The notes beneath the pieces were generated by a model. The model was not told the origin of the DNA. It ran no database searches and saw only the letters and a list, made by a program, of their open reading frames with translations. Shown here one piece after another: positions 48,102-58,888 of a stretch of 64,000 nucleotides of DNA. The translations under genes were made by a program, and so were the position numbers. This DNA is from Pratylenchus scribneri (taxonomy: Eukaryota > Nematoda > Chromadorea > Rhabditida > Pratylenchidae). Position 1 is the stretch's first letter; every line of letters begins with the position of its first letter. The stretch is from contig JAQSEB010000004.1 in NCBI GenBank assembly GCA_030063045.1, positions 3,705,200 through 3,769,199 on the forward strand, read 5' to 3'.

Positions 48102-49163
48102 ATGGGAATCAACAGAATCAACAAATTGCAAGCTTCTGTGCTTATGCTAATTTCCATTCTCCTCTTTTTGCCATTACCAACAGAACAAGGTATATGACTT
48201 TTTTATTTTAATTATTAAATAAAATTTAGTTTTTTGCTTTTCAAATGATACCATCTTTTTGGATGCCACTATGCATCCAATCAATGCCAGCTCTGTCCAA
48301 AATGGAGATTTGATTCAAACACTTTCATTGGAAGAAGGAAAATGGATTATGACACCGACAAAGGTTGAAAAATTAGAAAATAAAATCTAATAAAAAACAG
48401 AAAAATGAATTTGTCATATTCATTGGAAAGTGGGAATAAACTCTGAATCACTTACGAATTAATTAATCCATTTGAAAATATTAATTTTTCAACATATTTT
48501 TTATAACAATATGACAATTTTTAATTTCCATTTCCATACATTAAAAGGTTAAATTGGCGCTCGAAGTTGAAGGCCCATTTAAATTTGTCCGAATCCACCT
48601 TCAACAACAGACAGGAAATTCATCAACTATTTTGACTGTAACTGAAGATCATGGATTGATCATTTTGGATGAATTGCCTACTGGGATTGGAGAAGAAAAG
48701 GTGGCAAATAATTCATTTTTGAAAATTTTAATTTTTGATTTTAATTCTATATTTTCTAGTTAATTTATTTATTTTTTAAATTTTATGAAAAAATCTTAAT
48801 TCTATAATTAAAGGCGATTCCAAGTCAATCATCAGTCGCGCTGGTCAAAACAATTTTGGCCAAAATCATTCAAATTGGAGACAAAATGGTTGGTTTGACT
48901 TCTGATGCTGCCATCCCCAAAAATGTAAGCATTTAGAGTAAAATTCAGATTGAAAAATTTTTTCATTATTTAAAAATGCAAAAATGTTCATTTTTATTTT
49001 CCTTCAAAAGGCTGAAAATGGCCTTGGAAATGAGAATGTTTGGATTGTGAAGGAAATTAAATTTCTGGAATTGCCTCAACGTTATGTGATTAAAACGGAG
49101 GCTGGAACGGCGTTGGCTTCCAATCTTCTCACCACAACATGTTGCCTTCACGATGAAGAATGA
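48102..49163 (+). CDS. Secreted Hint (Hog) domain-only protein, paralogue 2
   Basis: Five exons (48102-48189, 48230-48363, 48548-48700, 48814-48924, 49011-49163) join in phase with normal sites into 212 aa. Residues 1-29 are a signal peptide (LMLISILLFLPLPTEQ core). The Hint start is Cys32 (FCFSNDTIFLDA), the T-x-x-H block is TEDH at 106-109, and the end is ALASNLLTTTCCLHDEE. The whole mature protein is Hint: no N-terminal signalling domain and no sterol-recognition region after it. Compared with paralogue 1, an extra intron splits the signal peptide from the Hint start. Hint autoprocessing would release only a tiny stub, so the domain itself may be the effector. It is related to nematode hedgehog-like (groundhog/hog) proteins. 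Confidence 0.8.
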
Positions 49164-49284
49164 ATAAAAGGGCCCGTGGCATTGAAATTTGATAATATAT
49201 AAGATTGCCATTGATTTAAAAATAATTTAATAAAATTGTAAATTTTTATTTACTGATGTCCAAAATACTATAGATACAATCGTG

Positions 49285-49390
49285 ATCAGAGTTATGCTTT
49301 TCAAAATTCTTAGCTCCGGCTCTGGGCTCCGCCCCTTAAAATTTTTAGCTACAGCTCCGGGCTCCGATCTTACAAATTTTTCGTTCTCCC
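49285..49390. repeat. Dispersed GGAGC-rich repeat
   Basis: agctccggctctgggctccg and agctacagctccgggctccg recur in this stretch. Related words are at 51370-51425 (agtcggagctgggcacagct) and, inverted, 59595-59680 (gggtcggagccaggagctgt). It is probably one short repeat family. Confidence 0.5.
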
Positions 49391-49929
49391 TGACCCTGAC
49401 GCTAGATACAACTCCCAATCCATGCCCAAAATTTAATTATCACGGTAATATATTGCAAAATTTAATTATTCTTAAAATTATGTTAGAATATTGTAAATTA
49501 TGAAAATATCGCAAATTTTAAATTTTGAAAATTATTCTAAGATATGAAGCCAAAAATATAGGCAGAATTTGTCATTATGCGAATTGTAAACATATGACTG
49601 AAATTAGGCTATTCTGAAAATAATAGGGAAATCTAGTAAATTATTAAAATAATTCTGAAAATTTTTAAATTCTCAACATATCTTATTTTTTTTTTATTTT
49701 AAAATTATTCTTAAAATATGATTCATTTTAATGTTGAAAATAAATATATTCTGAGCATATATTTTGAAATGTAGAAATTCCCACAATTATTTTTAAAATA
49801 GATCTTTTTTGGCAATGCTAGTATTGTGTACTATTTCTGTTAGACGAACAGAGATGGGCTCTGTCTATTTCATCCTATTGTGTGCTTCTCATAAAATTTT
49901 TTTACCCTTCAGCCCATATAGTACCCAGA

Positions 49930-50745
49930 TTTATAAGGTGAAGTCAGCTGCCCCCTTTGGCTTGTACCAAATGAAGTGGGCCAGGGCTAGCCAGCCTAGC
50001 CACCTGGCCTTTTTCGTACCAAATGAGTGGTCCGAGGGCCAAGGCCAGCTAGCCTGAGTGGCCCTAGCCCAAAGGCCAGCTGAACCAGGGTCAGATGGCC
50101 CTGGCCCATGGGTCCGTACCAAATGAATTTTGGCCCTGGGCCACCTGTCCCTCGTTTTTTGGCCCTTTAGGACAGCAGGGCCAAAAAAATTTTTAAACAT
50201 TAAAAAATAATATTACTAAACATATTATAAGATATATTAATTAACATTATAAAATAAATATTATTTTTTTATTTTGAAGCAAAAGGAAATATATTAACAA
50301 GCAAAATAATCACGAAAATTTTTAGGAGAGCCAAATTTTCGATGAAAAATTTTTTTATGATTTAATTGGGTAAAAATTTTTATTCTAGGATAGTTTTAGC
50401 CGTAGAATCCGAATTTGGTATTTGTTTTAATTTTCGGCTTCAACTTAGGATGATATACCCATGTTGAAAAAAATTCTAATAATACCATTTGAATTTTTTA
50501 TTTTTTAATTCAGTTCGAGAGAGCTTGTAAAGCTGAGTCAAAGTAGTGGTGAAAAAAATTATAAAAGCCAATTGTTCAGAAGTTATGCGCAAAAATAATT
50601 TTGGCCCTGGGCCACCTGGCCTGGCCTGGCTGGCATTTCTCATTTGGTACGGCCTGGGCCACTTGGCCCGGCCAGGCCATCTAGCCGGGCCAGCCGAACC
50701 AGGCCGGCTAGCCCAGTTCATTTGGTACAAGCCTTTGGGGCATGC
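49930..50745. repeat. GC-rich inverted-repeat element rich in GGCC words
   Basis: The left arm (cctttggcttgtaccaaatg, then gtgggccagggctagcc) is inverted at the right end (gctagcccagttcatttggt, then acaagcctttgggg). Both arms are packed with ggcc, ctggcc and tagcc words, and the centre (50180-50580) is ordinary AT-rich DNA. The size and inverted GC-rich ends suggest a non-autonomous foldback transposon. Target duplications were not found by eye. Confidence 0.6.
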
Positions 50746-50764
50746 TTCCGGCGTATTAGCCTTT

Positions 50765-50975
50765 GGGATTGGACTCGCGCGAGGTCCTAAGACTCCCGAG
50801 TGCGCGGGATCTTGGGATTCTCGAGATCCTGGGACTCCCGAGTGCGCGGGATCCTGGGATTCGAGTTCCCGGTGTGCGCGAGATCCTAGGATTCCCGAGT
50901 GCGCGGGATCCTAGGATTCCCGAGTGCGCGGGATCCTGGGATTCTCGAGGTCCCGGGGTGCGCGAGAACTTATTT
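50765..50975. repeat. GC-rich tandem repeat, about 26-bp unit
   Basis: About seven copies of gattcccgagtgcgcgggat plus cctggg or cctagg. Units are rich in the palindromic GGATCC and GCGCG words. The array directly follows the GC-rich inverted repeat, making a 1-kb GC-rich island in an AT-rich region. Confidence 0.85.
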
Positions 50976-52035
50976 TGACTAATAATGGATAAAAATTTAC
51001 TCAAAAATAATTTTTCATAATAGTCAGATTCTGAGCATATGCTGAAAATATGGATATTCTGACAATTGTTTTTTCCACTCCTATCTTGACATATATACTG
51101 AAAATAATGTTTAAAAATAATTTTCAGAACCTCTAAATCTTAACATAATTATAAGAATTTGATTTTTCTAAAAATATATTTTCTGGCTGTATTTTCATCA
51201 TATTGTCAAAATATGATCAATTTAATAAATTTTGAAAATTTCCACATTCTAAAATAATTCAAAAATATGTTAAATTCTCAAAATTATGCTCAAAATAAGG
51301 GTGTATCGGGATCGGAGTATACGATTAACAATACGCATATTTTCGGCATATTTTCAGAATCCGCACCTATTTCCATAGTCAGAGCTGGCTCCAGCTAAGT
51401 CGGAGCTGGGCACAGCTCTGATCTGATCTTTTAAGATTTTGCAAAATTGTTTCAAAATTTTTCCCTTAACTTCTTATGATTATGAATGAAGTGAATCATT
51501 CTTTTGGACTATACGCATTCATCATTTCAGCAACAAAGGATTTGATTTTTATTTTTCGACTTTTCCGATAAGGGAGAAAAGGGAGTAAAGCATTTTCATT
51601 TCTTTGTTTATTTAAGGAAAGGACTAAAGATCAAGTAAAGAAGGTGGTTCCTTATAATGAAAAATTGAGTTGATATGAATTAGGGTGTGGTAATTGTTCA
51701 TAATCATAATTCAAAGGGGAGGACAATAAATCTATGACGATGATCTATAATTGGTTAAAATATTTTATAAATAGTTGAATGTTAAAAAAAAATTTTGATT
51801 TCATTTTATTCTTCATTTATTTTGCCTCAACAATTGCGTTAACATTTTCTAATGAACCAAATTGAAAAATTATATTAATCGGCAAGCCTAACTTTTTTCA
51901 TTTATGTTATCAAAAAAGGAATAATCATCACTTTTTTTAAATAATTGTAGAATTATTGCAAGCAGTCTGAGCTATTCTACTTTTCAATTAAATTAAAGCT
52001 TCCTGCTTAAAATCTTTCGATTATTTTGAGAAAAA

Positions 52036-52500
52036 TGTCAAATAACAATCAAAACATTTGCCGGAGTCAGCTGAAGTTTTCCAAGTAAGAAAATCAATTA
52101 TTATACCTTTAATACATAATTAATTCATTTCCATAAAGAGCAACATTCATTTGGATGGTAAGTTGACATTCGCAAGGTACTATCCATTTTTTCGCATTTT
52201 GATTGAAAATGAAAAATGAAATACTCGTCCTCGATTTTTATTTTTAGTGATAATTTTAAGTTAGGATTTAGATAAGAGGTGATTAATGATCGTTTCTTTC
52301 TTCAAATATTATTTATAATTTTTTAAATGAATTATTTGTGGGGGACCCACCATTTTTCAATTGCAGTTACAAATTAGATACTAGTGAATTTCATATTTTG
52401 ATTCTGTGTTTAAAGAAATTACTCTTAGTTTTTTCAGATAGAAAATTTTTCTGACCAACAAACTGAATCTTATATCCAGTCAGGAATATTCTGGTAATTT
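52036..52500 (+). pseudogene. Possible MATH-domain gene fragment
   Basis: A start at 52036 gives MSNNNQNICRSQLKFS then a donor-like gtaaga, followed by a small exon-like piece (NIHLDG). Further on, ttttttcag at about 52438 opens IENFSDQQTESYIQSGIFW, which looks like the first strand of a MATH domain, and then stops. No MATH remainder or BTB follows before the hairpin at 52548. A complete MATH-BTB gene lies at 55733-57126. Confidence 0.25.
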
Positions 52501-52547
52501 TTTTTGAAATATTAAAAACAAAAATTTATGATTAATTTATATACTTA

Positions 52548-52586
52548 CAAGCGTTCGGGAGCCGCTTCGCGGCTCCCGAACGCTTG
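52548..52586. repeat. Perfect 18-bp-stem GC-rich hairpin
   Basis: caagcgttcgggagccgc, loop ttc, and the exact inverse gcggctcccgaacgcttg. It sits alone in AT-rich DNA, with a T-rich stretch before it and an A/T run after. It could be a terminator-like structure, a small-RNA hairpin or part of a foldback element. Confidence 0.8.
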
Positions 52587-53109
52587 TCAAAATTTTTAAA
52601 AAAATTATTTCATTGACTGTAAAAGGAAAACAAACATAATAGGACAATTAAAATGTTTGATTGTCTATGTTTATTTTAATTCCAAAATCCAAATAAAGAA
52701 TTTTAATTCAATTAAGTTGATTAAATGGCACAAATATTCTCAATTTTTATTAATTGCATTCTCATCATTTATCAATTATTTCAGCTAATATTTATTTCTC
52801 TCTCAGTCAATCTGCTGGCAACCTACTCATATTTTTCTATCACTTGCTTTTTCACGTTATTTCCCATAATTTTCCAAAAATTCTCATCAGTAATTCCTAA
52901 TAAGTCACTCAAACATTTAAATTTTCAAAAATATTATCACTATTTTGTTGATTTATTATAAAAAAAATAATATTTATTAATTCCATTCCAACTACATTTA
53001 TGTTAATTCCGAATTCCATTTTATTTTTTAATTATTCAAATATAAAAATTCGTCATAATGAATCAATCAAATTATTAATCTCGACATTCCTCAATCATTC
53101 ATAACATTT

Positions 53110-54475
53110 TTAATCCATTTCTTCCATCTCCATAGAGTTGATATTGCTGTCCATTTCATTCGGTTCAAAATCCCACTTTGGGTAATGCAGATCATCAATT
53201 TCCACAATTTCTATCTTGTTTACGGTCGCTTTTTCGATGTATATTGGCGCATATAAATGCAAAAACGGGCATCCATCATCTGAAGTGAATGAATAATTAC
53301 ATGAAAAATAATATTTAGTTCACAACACCTTTATTCCAAAAAAAGTCACACTTCTTAATGATGTATTCCTGACCAATATCGATTCCCATTTCCGGTGGTA
53401 TGATCAAAACCGCCTTAAAATAATAAAATGAGTAGAATAAAATATTATGTTTACTTTGCATTCCCCATCTGAAATCAAAAATTCGAAGAAATCCACATGA
53501 AGAAAATTCGTTTTTTTGAGGGCCTTTATTTGAATATTTACTAAAATTTTATAAAGATTTTAATTTATTTTTGCTGTAAAAATTAACCTTCATAAAAGCC
53601 TTCTAATCCAGATATATCTTTCAGAGAAAAAATGGGCAAAGGCTTCATTCCTTCCGCTTCAATAAATTTGTTTGCCCAAATTTTGAAATCATTGAGGTTC
53701 CAATCCTTCAATTTATTCTTCGCTTCATTTCCAATCCCAATTTCATTAATTTCAATTGCTCTTTTAAGATGCAAAAAGGCATCAAGATATTTATCTTCTT
53801 TTTGTGCGAACTGCCATATTTTGTTATAGTGCTCCGAATCCATATTCCATAAATTGTCAATTGGTTCGCAAAAAAAGCCATTATGAACGAATTCTTTCCA
53901 TTCTGGATGTCGCAGAACAATCTCATCAAATCTGATTTTTTGATTATTCATCGCGCCTAAGTACTTTTTTGACGGCAATTCCTTCAATTGGTCCCATTTC
54001 ATTTTTTTCAGAGCAGAATCTTAAAATTTTATATAATTAATTACCATTTTTTTGCCTTTTCTCCTTTTCTTCCTTTGTTTCAGCTTTCCGTTCACAACGC
54101 ATTCTTTCGGCATTTTTTGCTTTTCGCATATTCTTTTCTTCTTCTGTAAGCCGTGCTCTGTGCCTTCTAATTCTTTCCGCGTTTTTGGAAGAGTCAACTA
54201 AAAGTATATTCATTTTTTAAATATAATTAATTAATATATATCTGGAATGTCAGGCCAGAATTCATTTTCGAATATCAAACAATTTAATCAAAGAAATGCA
54301 ATTTTTAAGCTAAGGTTAATGAATACTCCTTAATCGAAATCACTTTATTCAAAGACAAATCATTTTTGAATTCTCGAGAAATAGGGGCAAAATGTATTTT
54401 ATTATAAAATGTACCTCTTCCTCCTTCTTTTGTTTCTTCCTTCATATCATCAACGGCACTTTTGGATGGATCCAT
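53110..54475 (-). CDS. Basic protein with charged N-terminal repeats, function unknown
   Basis: Six exons (54475-54415, 54197-54045, 54019-53588, 53540-53455, 53413-53329, 53279-53110) join in phase into 328 aa. Residues about 21-70 contain two Arg/Glu-rich near repeats (NAERIRRHRARLTEEEKN and NAERMRCERKAETKEEKE). The middle is helical (MKWDQLKELPSKKYLGAMN ... HPEWKEFVHNGFF) and ends DWNLNDFKIWANKFIEA, which is SAM-like by eye only. The C-terminal part (SDGECKAVLIIPPEMGIDIG, EYIIKKCDFFW) resembles an OB-fold strand pattern, then an acidic end. No family is assigned. Introns are short and canonical and no lesion is visible. Confidence 0.65.
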
Positions 54476-55732
54476 AATTAGGAATTATAATTAAAATTGT
54501 TTAATATTCAATAAATATTTTTAAAAATTTCAAATTAATGAAGTTCAGGAAGGAATGAGAATGAAATAAATTGACTATAAAAAATTCTTTACATATACAG
54601 AGGCGATTGATGGGGATTTTTATTAGGCGGATGGCGGAATAAAGAGAAACAGACATCTGGCAAAAATTTAGTCATTTCTGCGATTGCAAAACTTTCTATT
54701 GTCCTTTCTTTTGATTATATTCCATTTCCCTTTAAAATTGTGGTTTTATCCTTTGTCTTCAATTATGAATGATTCATTTTATTGTTTACAATGACAAAAC
54801 TAAAATTAAAGAGAAAAGTCAGAGAATATATTCATGATAATCCGACGACAAATCACGTTTTTCATTTGAAAACCCAGCAGGTATATAATTTGGAAGAAAA
54901 TATTAAAAAGTGCATGAATGTGCAATATACAAAATAAAAAAAAACCATCACTTTTCCACAATTTTTATAATCAAAAATTCAAATTTCCATTCATATTGTT
55001 TAGTTTTAAGGGCCAGAATTTTAACGAAACTGTAAAATATTATTGAATAGAGAAAAGCAATACAAATGTATAACTGAAAAAATTAAGAATTTGTTATCAT
55101 GAATGCATAAAAAAACATTTAGGTCATCGATATTTGAATTGAAACAAAGAAATTAAAATGAAATTTATAAGTACATAAATTTTTATTTCATTAATTTAAT
55201 TATCAATATTTATATTTAATATAAAAACGTTTTATTCAATTCCACTTCTTTCAAAACATTTTTACCTTTTATTTACTTCTGATTTTTTTTTATAAATTTT
55301 TTATATTTTCTCAATTTTTATTTTTTCTATTCATTCTCATATTTTTGATTCAATTCATTCCATTTTTCATTCATTTTTCATCTCGTCACCCATTCATTTC
55401 CCATACATCTAGGATTTTTTCGTATTAATTTTGTATATTTCGGTGCCTACATTTTCTTTATTTTTTGAATTCTCATCTATTTTTATCTAATTCCGCATAT
55501 TTTAAGTTTATTTTCAATATTTTTTTGAAAAATAAAAATTTTCATTATTTAGTCATTTTTAATTTTAAATATTAGCTGTTTTTTAGACATTTCATCCAAA
55601 AAAAAAATAAATATTTGGAATAATTTTTAAATTTTTTTGCTTTGGCATTATGCAACATTTCGCACAGAGAGAACAGATTTATTATATTTGATAAAAGTAT
55701 AATTCCAATTATATATTTCTTACTTTTTCCAG
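54476..55732. other. Intergenic; possible first exon of the MATH-BTB gene
   Basis: 54791-54880 reads MTKLKLKRKVREYIHDNPTT, then a donor gtatat. It might be the first exon of the next gene, but its end phase does not match the MATH exon at 55733, so I leave it out. The rest is AT-rich with nothing else seen. Confidence 0.3.
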
Positions 55733-57126
55733 TTCAAATTCCCCGTCTGGCATCCCCGTGAAATGGCGTTTTTGCATTCATCCTAAATCTGATTGTAATC
55801 ACATTGCTTTTGAGCTTTATATTTCAAATGAAGTTACGGCAAAATTTAAATTCATGATCCGAAATTCTGAAGGAATGGATGTAGAAAAACTTGGTTTCTT
55901 TTTAAAGTATAAATTTCAAAATTTATTTCATTCTTTTAAGTTATACCAAAATCCATTTATAAGCAATGGTACAATGAAGGTCATTCAATTACTCACAGCT
56001 TAATAAAAAATGATGGAGCTTCTCGCTGATGACAGTGGTTTTTTGCCAGATGATCGGCTAACGATTGTTTTCGAAGTGACTATCTATGAAATGAAGGTAT
56101 TTAAGCAAATTTTATATTAATATTTTCATTTCACAATAAATATAGATGGAAATGAAAATGAAATCTAGCATTTTCGATCAATTCGAAATTCCCGAAACTA
56201 AGGGAATGGATGATATGGGTAATTTTTTTGAGCAAAATTTGTTCACGGATTGCACATTGGCCGCCGAGGATGGAAAAGAATTCCAGGTGATAAAGTAAAA
56301 AATATTGGAAAAAACCCGATAAAATTTCAGGCACATAAAGGTATTTTGGCTTACCGTTCCCCTGTTTTTCGGGCAATGTTCGAAAATGAAATGATCGAAG
56401 CTAAGGAGGGAATTGTCAAAATTAAGGATATCCAATCTTCGATTGTTGAACAAATGCTTCGATTCATGTGGGCAAATTTGCTGATTAATTTGACAAAAAT
56501 ATATTCATTTTCAATTTCAGCTACACTGGAACTGCCCCAAAGCTGGGAGAAATGGCTGTAGAATTATTTGAGGCTGCAGACATTTATGAGCTAAACCGCT
56601 TAAAGGCAAATCAAATTTATATTCTAATTTTTTTTTATTTGTGAAGATGCTTTGTGAACATGAACTGACCATCTCTATGAGTAATGAGAATGTGTGTGGA
56701 ATACTGGTTTTGGCCAATCGCCATTCAACCAATTATCTCAAGAAATATGCGATCCAATATATCCAAATGAATGCAAAAAAGGTACAATTATATTGTTATA
56801 GCGTTATTTTCATTTATCTTGTGATTTGAATTGGACAATGTTATTATTATTAACAAATTATAGACTAGACTAAACGAATATTAAAAAATCCAGTCTGAAT
56901 GAAATTCGTTAATAAGCTCATTGTCATTCATTAAGCTAGTAGTGTATTTAGCTTATGAATAGAAATTTCAACCCTATTTTCGATATTGCCAAAATAGGCA
57001 AATTGCTATATAAAATAAAATAACCATTTAAAGGTAATGGAATCCGATGGATGGAAAATGCTGATCAAAGGAAAGCATATGGAATTGATGGAACAAATTA
57101 TGAAGGCAATTGCCGATGCAAATTAA
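55733..57126 (+). CDS. MATH-BTB-BACK protein (SPOP-like), partial start
   Basis: Exons 55733-55893, 55941-56096, 56146-56286, 56331-56467, 56521-56605, 56647-56781 and 57034-57126 encode, in order, a MATH domain (IPVKWRFCIHPK, NEVTAKFKFMIRN, DSGFLPDDRLTIVFEV), a BTB domain (NFFEQNLFTDCTLAAEDGKE, AHKGILAYRSPVFRAMFE, YTGTAPKLGEMAVELFEAAD) and a BACK-type end (SNENVCGILVLANRHS, MESDGWKMLIKG). Such proteins are substrate adaptors for cullin-3 ubiquitin ligases: MATH binds the substrate and BTB binds cullin. Exon 2 has one base too many near the AAAAAA at 56005-56010, which breaks the MATH frame. The intron at 56606 starts with GC, as in two paralogues. The true first exon is not resolved. Confidence 0.7.
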
Positions 57127-58140
57127 AATCATGAAGAATAATATTGGCATAAAAAAAATAATTTTTTTAGGACAACTAACAATTCTCTATAATTATTTAA
57201 TTTTTTAACAGTTCTTGATTATCCCTTACCTTCATTTATTTATAGAATACACAATACACTAAATTAGAATCAAAAAATTTTAAAAATGCAATTTCTTATT
57301 ATCATATTTGATTTTAGATGAATAAATAAAATTTTAGTATAAAATGATTTATTCGTGAAATATTAATAAATAATATTTAAAATATTTATTAAATCAATAA
57401 AAATATTTAAAGATAATATCGAAATACACATTGTCCCTCCTGCCTCCTGCTGTCGATCTAAATTTCTATCAATAAATCTCACGGATATTGATTGATTATA
57501 ATTTAGCTTATTGGGATTAATGAAAAACCAATTCAAACTTAATCCTTATATTTTTTGCTTAAAGATGTTTAATTGATTTTTCACTACTACTCAATACCAC
57601 CATGTGCCACCATTCATTCTTTTGTGTTTTAGTTTGATTTGAACATAGCTCATCAAGGAAGTAATCAATTTCAGGTCAGCATATGCCATTTGAAAATACA
57701 AATACTGATTTAAAGTTTTAAAGTTAAATAAATTCCCTATATTATTATAAAAGAGTAGACATAGGTCCCAACATTTTAATTATTCCATTTTGATTTTATC
57801 AAATTTAATTTATTAATGTTTTTTAAAAAAAGAAAAGTTGTTCCTTTAAAATGCCTATTACTTGAGCAGTAACATATTTAATCAAAAACTTTTTCCCAAT
57901 TAAATATTCTAGAAAAATTAAATAATTTTTATAAAATTATAAAAACATTTTATGCAACTTGTAAAATCAAATATGAGAGCAAGGAATTTTGAAAACAAAT
58001 CTGTTGAATGTAAATCAATGAGTTTCGTTGGATTAAATAAAAGATGTTAAAAAAGAATTGAAAATAAATAAATAAAAATTGGATTGTTCTCAAAATTAAA
58101 TATTTTAAATGTTAACATTATTCTTCCATCTTCCGTTCAT
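57127..58140. other. Intergenic between convergent BTB genes
   Basis: No exon, hairpin or tandem array was seen. AT-rich DNA separates the plus-strand MATH-BTB gene from the minus-strand BTB-BACK genes. Confidence 0.4.
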
Positions 58141-58793
58141 TCATTTTTTGCTCACAATAGCCTTCAAAATTTGATCCAACAATTCCGCATGATTTCCCTC
58201 GACCAACATTTTCCATCCCTCCGATTCCAACACCAAAGTTGCATTGTCAGCGATGTAGTTTAATGCCTTGGTTTTGAGTATTTCGGAAGAATGACGATTG
58301 GCCAAAACCAGCATTGCACAAACATTCAAACTCAAACAGTCTATCTATTTAGTAAAAATATAAAAAGGAAATTAATTTATTTTGCCTTTAATCCAGATAG
58401 TTGAAATTGGTTAGCAGCCTTCACTAATTCTTCCATTGCCAAGCTATTTTGTTTTGGTGTTGTTCCGCTGTAGCTGTAAATTATATATTTTTAAATATTT
58501 GTTTTAAAAAATTTGCCTACATGAATTCGAGCATTTGTCCAAGCACCGGAGTTTTGATGTCCTTAACATTGATAATTCCTTCTTTTGCATCAACTGTTTC
58601 TTCCTCGAACATTGCCCGAAAAACAGGGGAACGGCTGGCCAAAATACCCTTATGTGCCTTAAAAAATTCAATCGCATTCACTTAAATTACATTTTTTACT
58701 TTGAATTCTTTCCCATCTTCAGCGACTAATGTGCAATCCGTGAATAAACCCTGCTTGAACAAATTGACAATGTCTTCCTCCAAATCGGTTTTA
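58141..58793 (-). CDS. BTB-BACK protein without MATH domain, start unresolved
   Basis: Exons 58793-58700, 58657-58521, 58473-58386 and 58344-58141 read in phase: EDIVNLFKQGLFTDCTLVAE, AHKGILASRSPVFRAMFEEE, YSGTTPKQNSLAMEELVKAA, then LNVCAMLVLANRHSSEILKT and SEGWKMLVEGNHAELLDQIL. The last exon fuses two BACK pieces that are separate exons in the neighbours. The intron after 58386 starts with GC. There is no in-frame ATG in the first exon. It starts behind an acceptor (atatag) in a phase that fits an alternative donor at 58901 in the upstream gene, so it may be the second half of a fused transcript. BTB-only adaptors may compete with MATH-BTB ones; that is inference. Confidence 0.6.
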
Positions 58794-58888
58794 CTATATG
58801 AAGAAAATAAAGAAGAAAAACCGCGAGCAAGGCGATATCGAGATAGACTAAATTTTAAATTATATTCACTACTGTAGATAATAAATAT

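Noticed and set aside
50546..50914. 122-codon frame in the GC-rich island
   Set aside because: Composed of Gly/Pro/Ala and Cys/Asp repeats from the GC-rich arrays, on both strands at once.
52725..52961. 78-codon hydrophobic frame
   Set aside because: Could be a tiny membrane protein, but there is no acceptor, paralogue or conserved motif, and such frames are common in AT-rich DNA.
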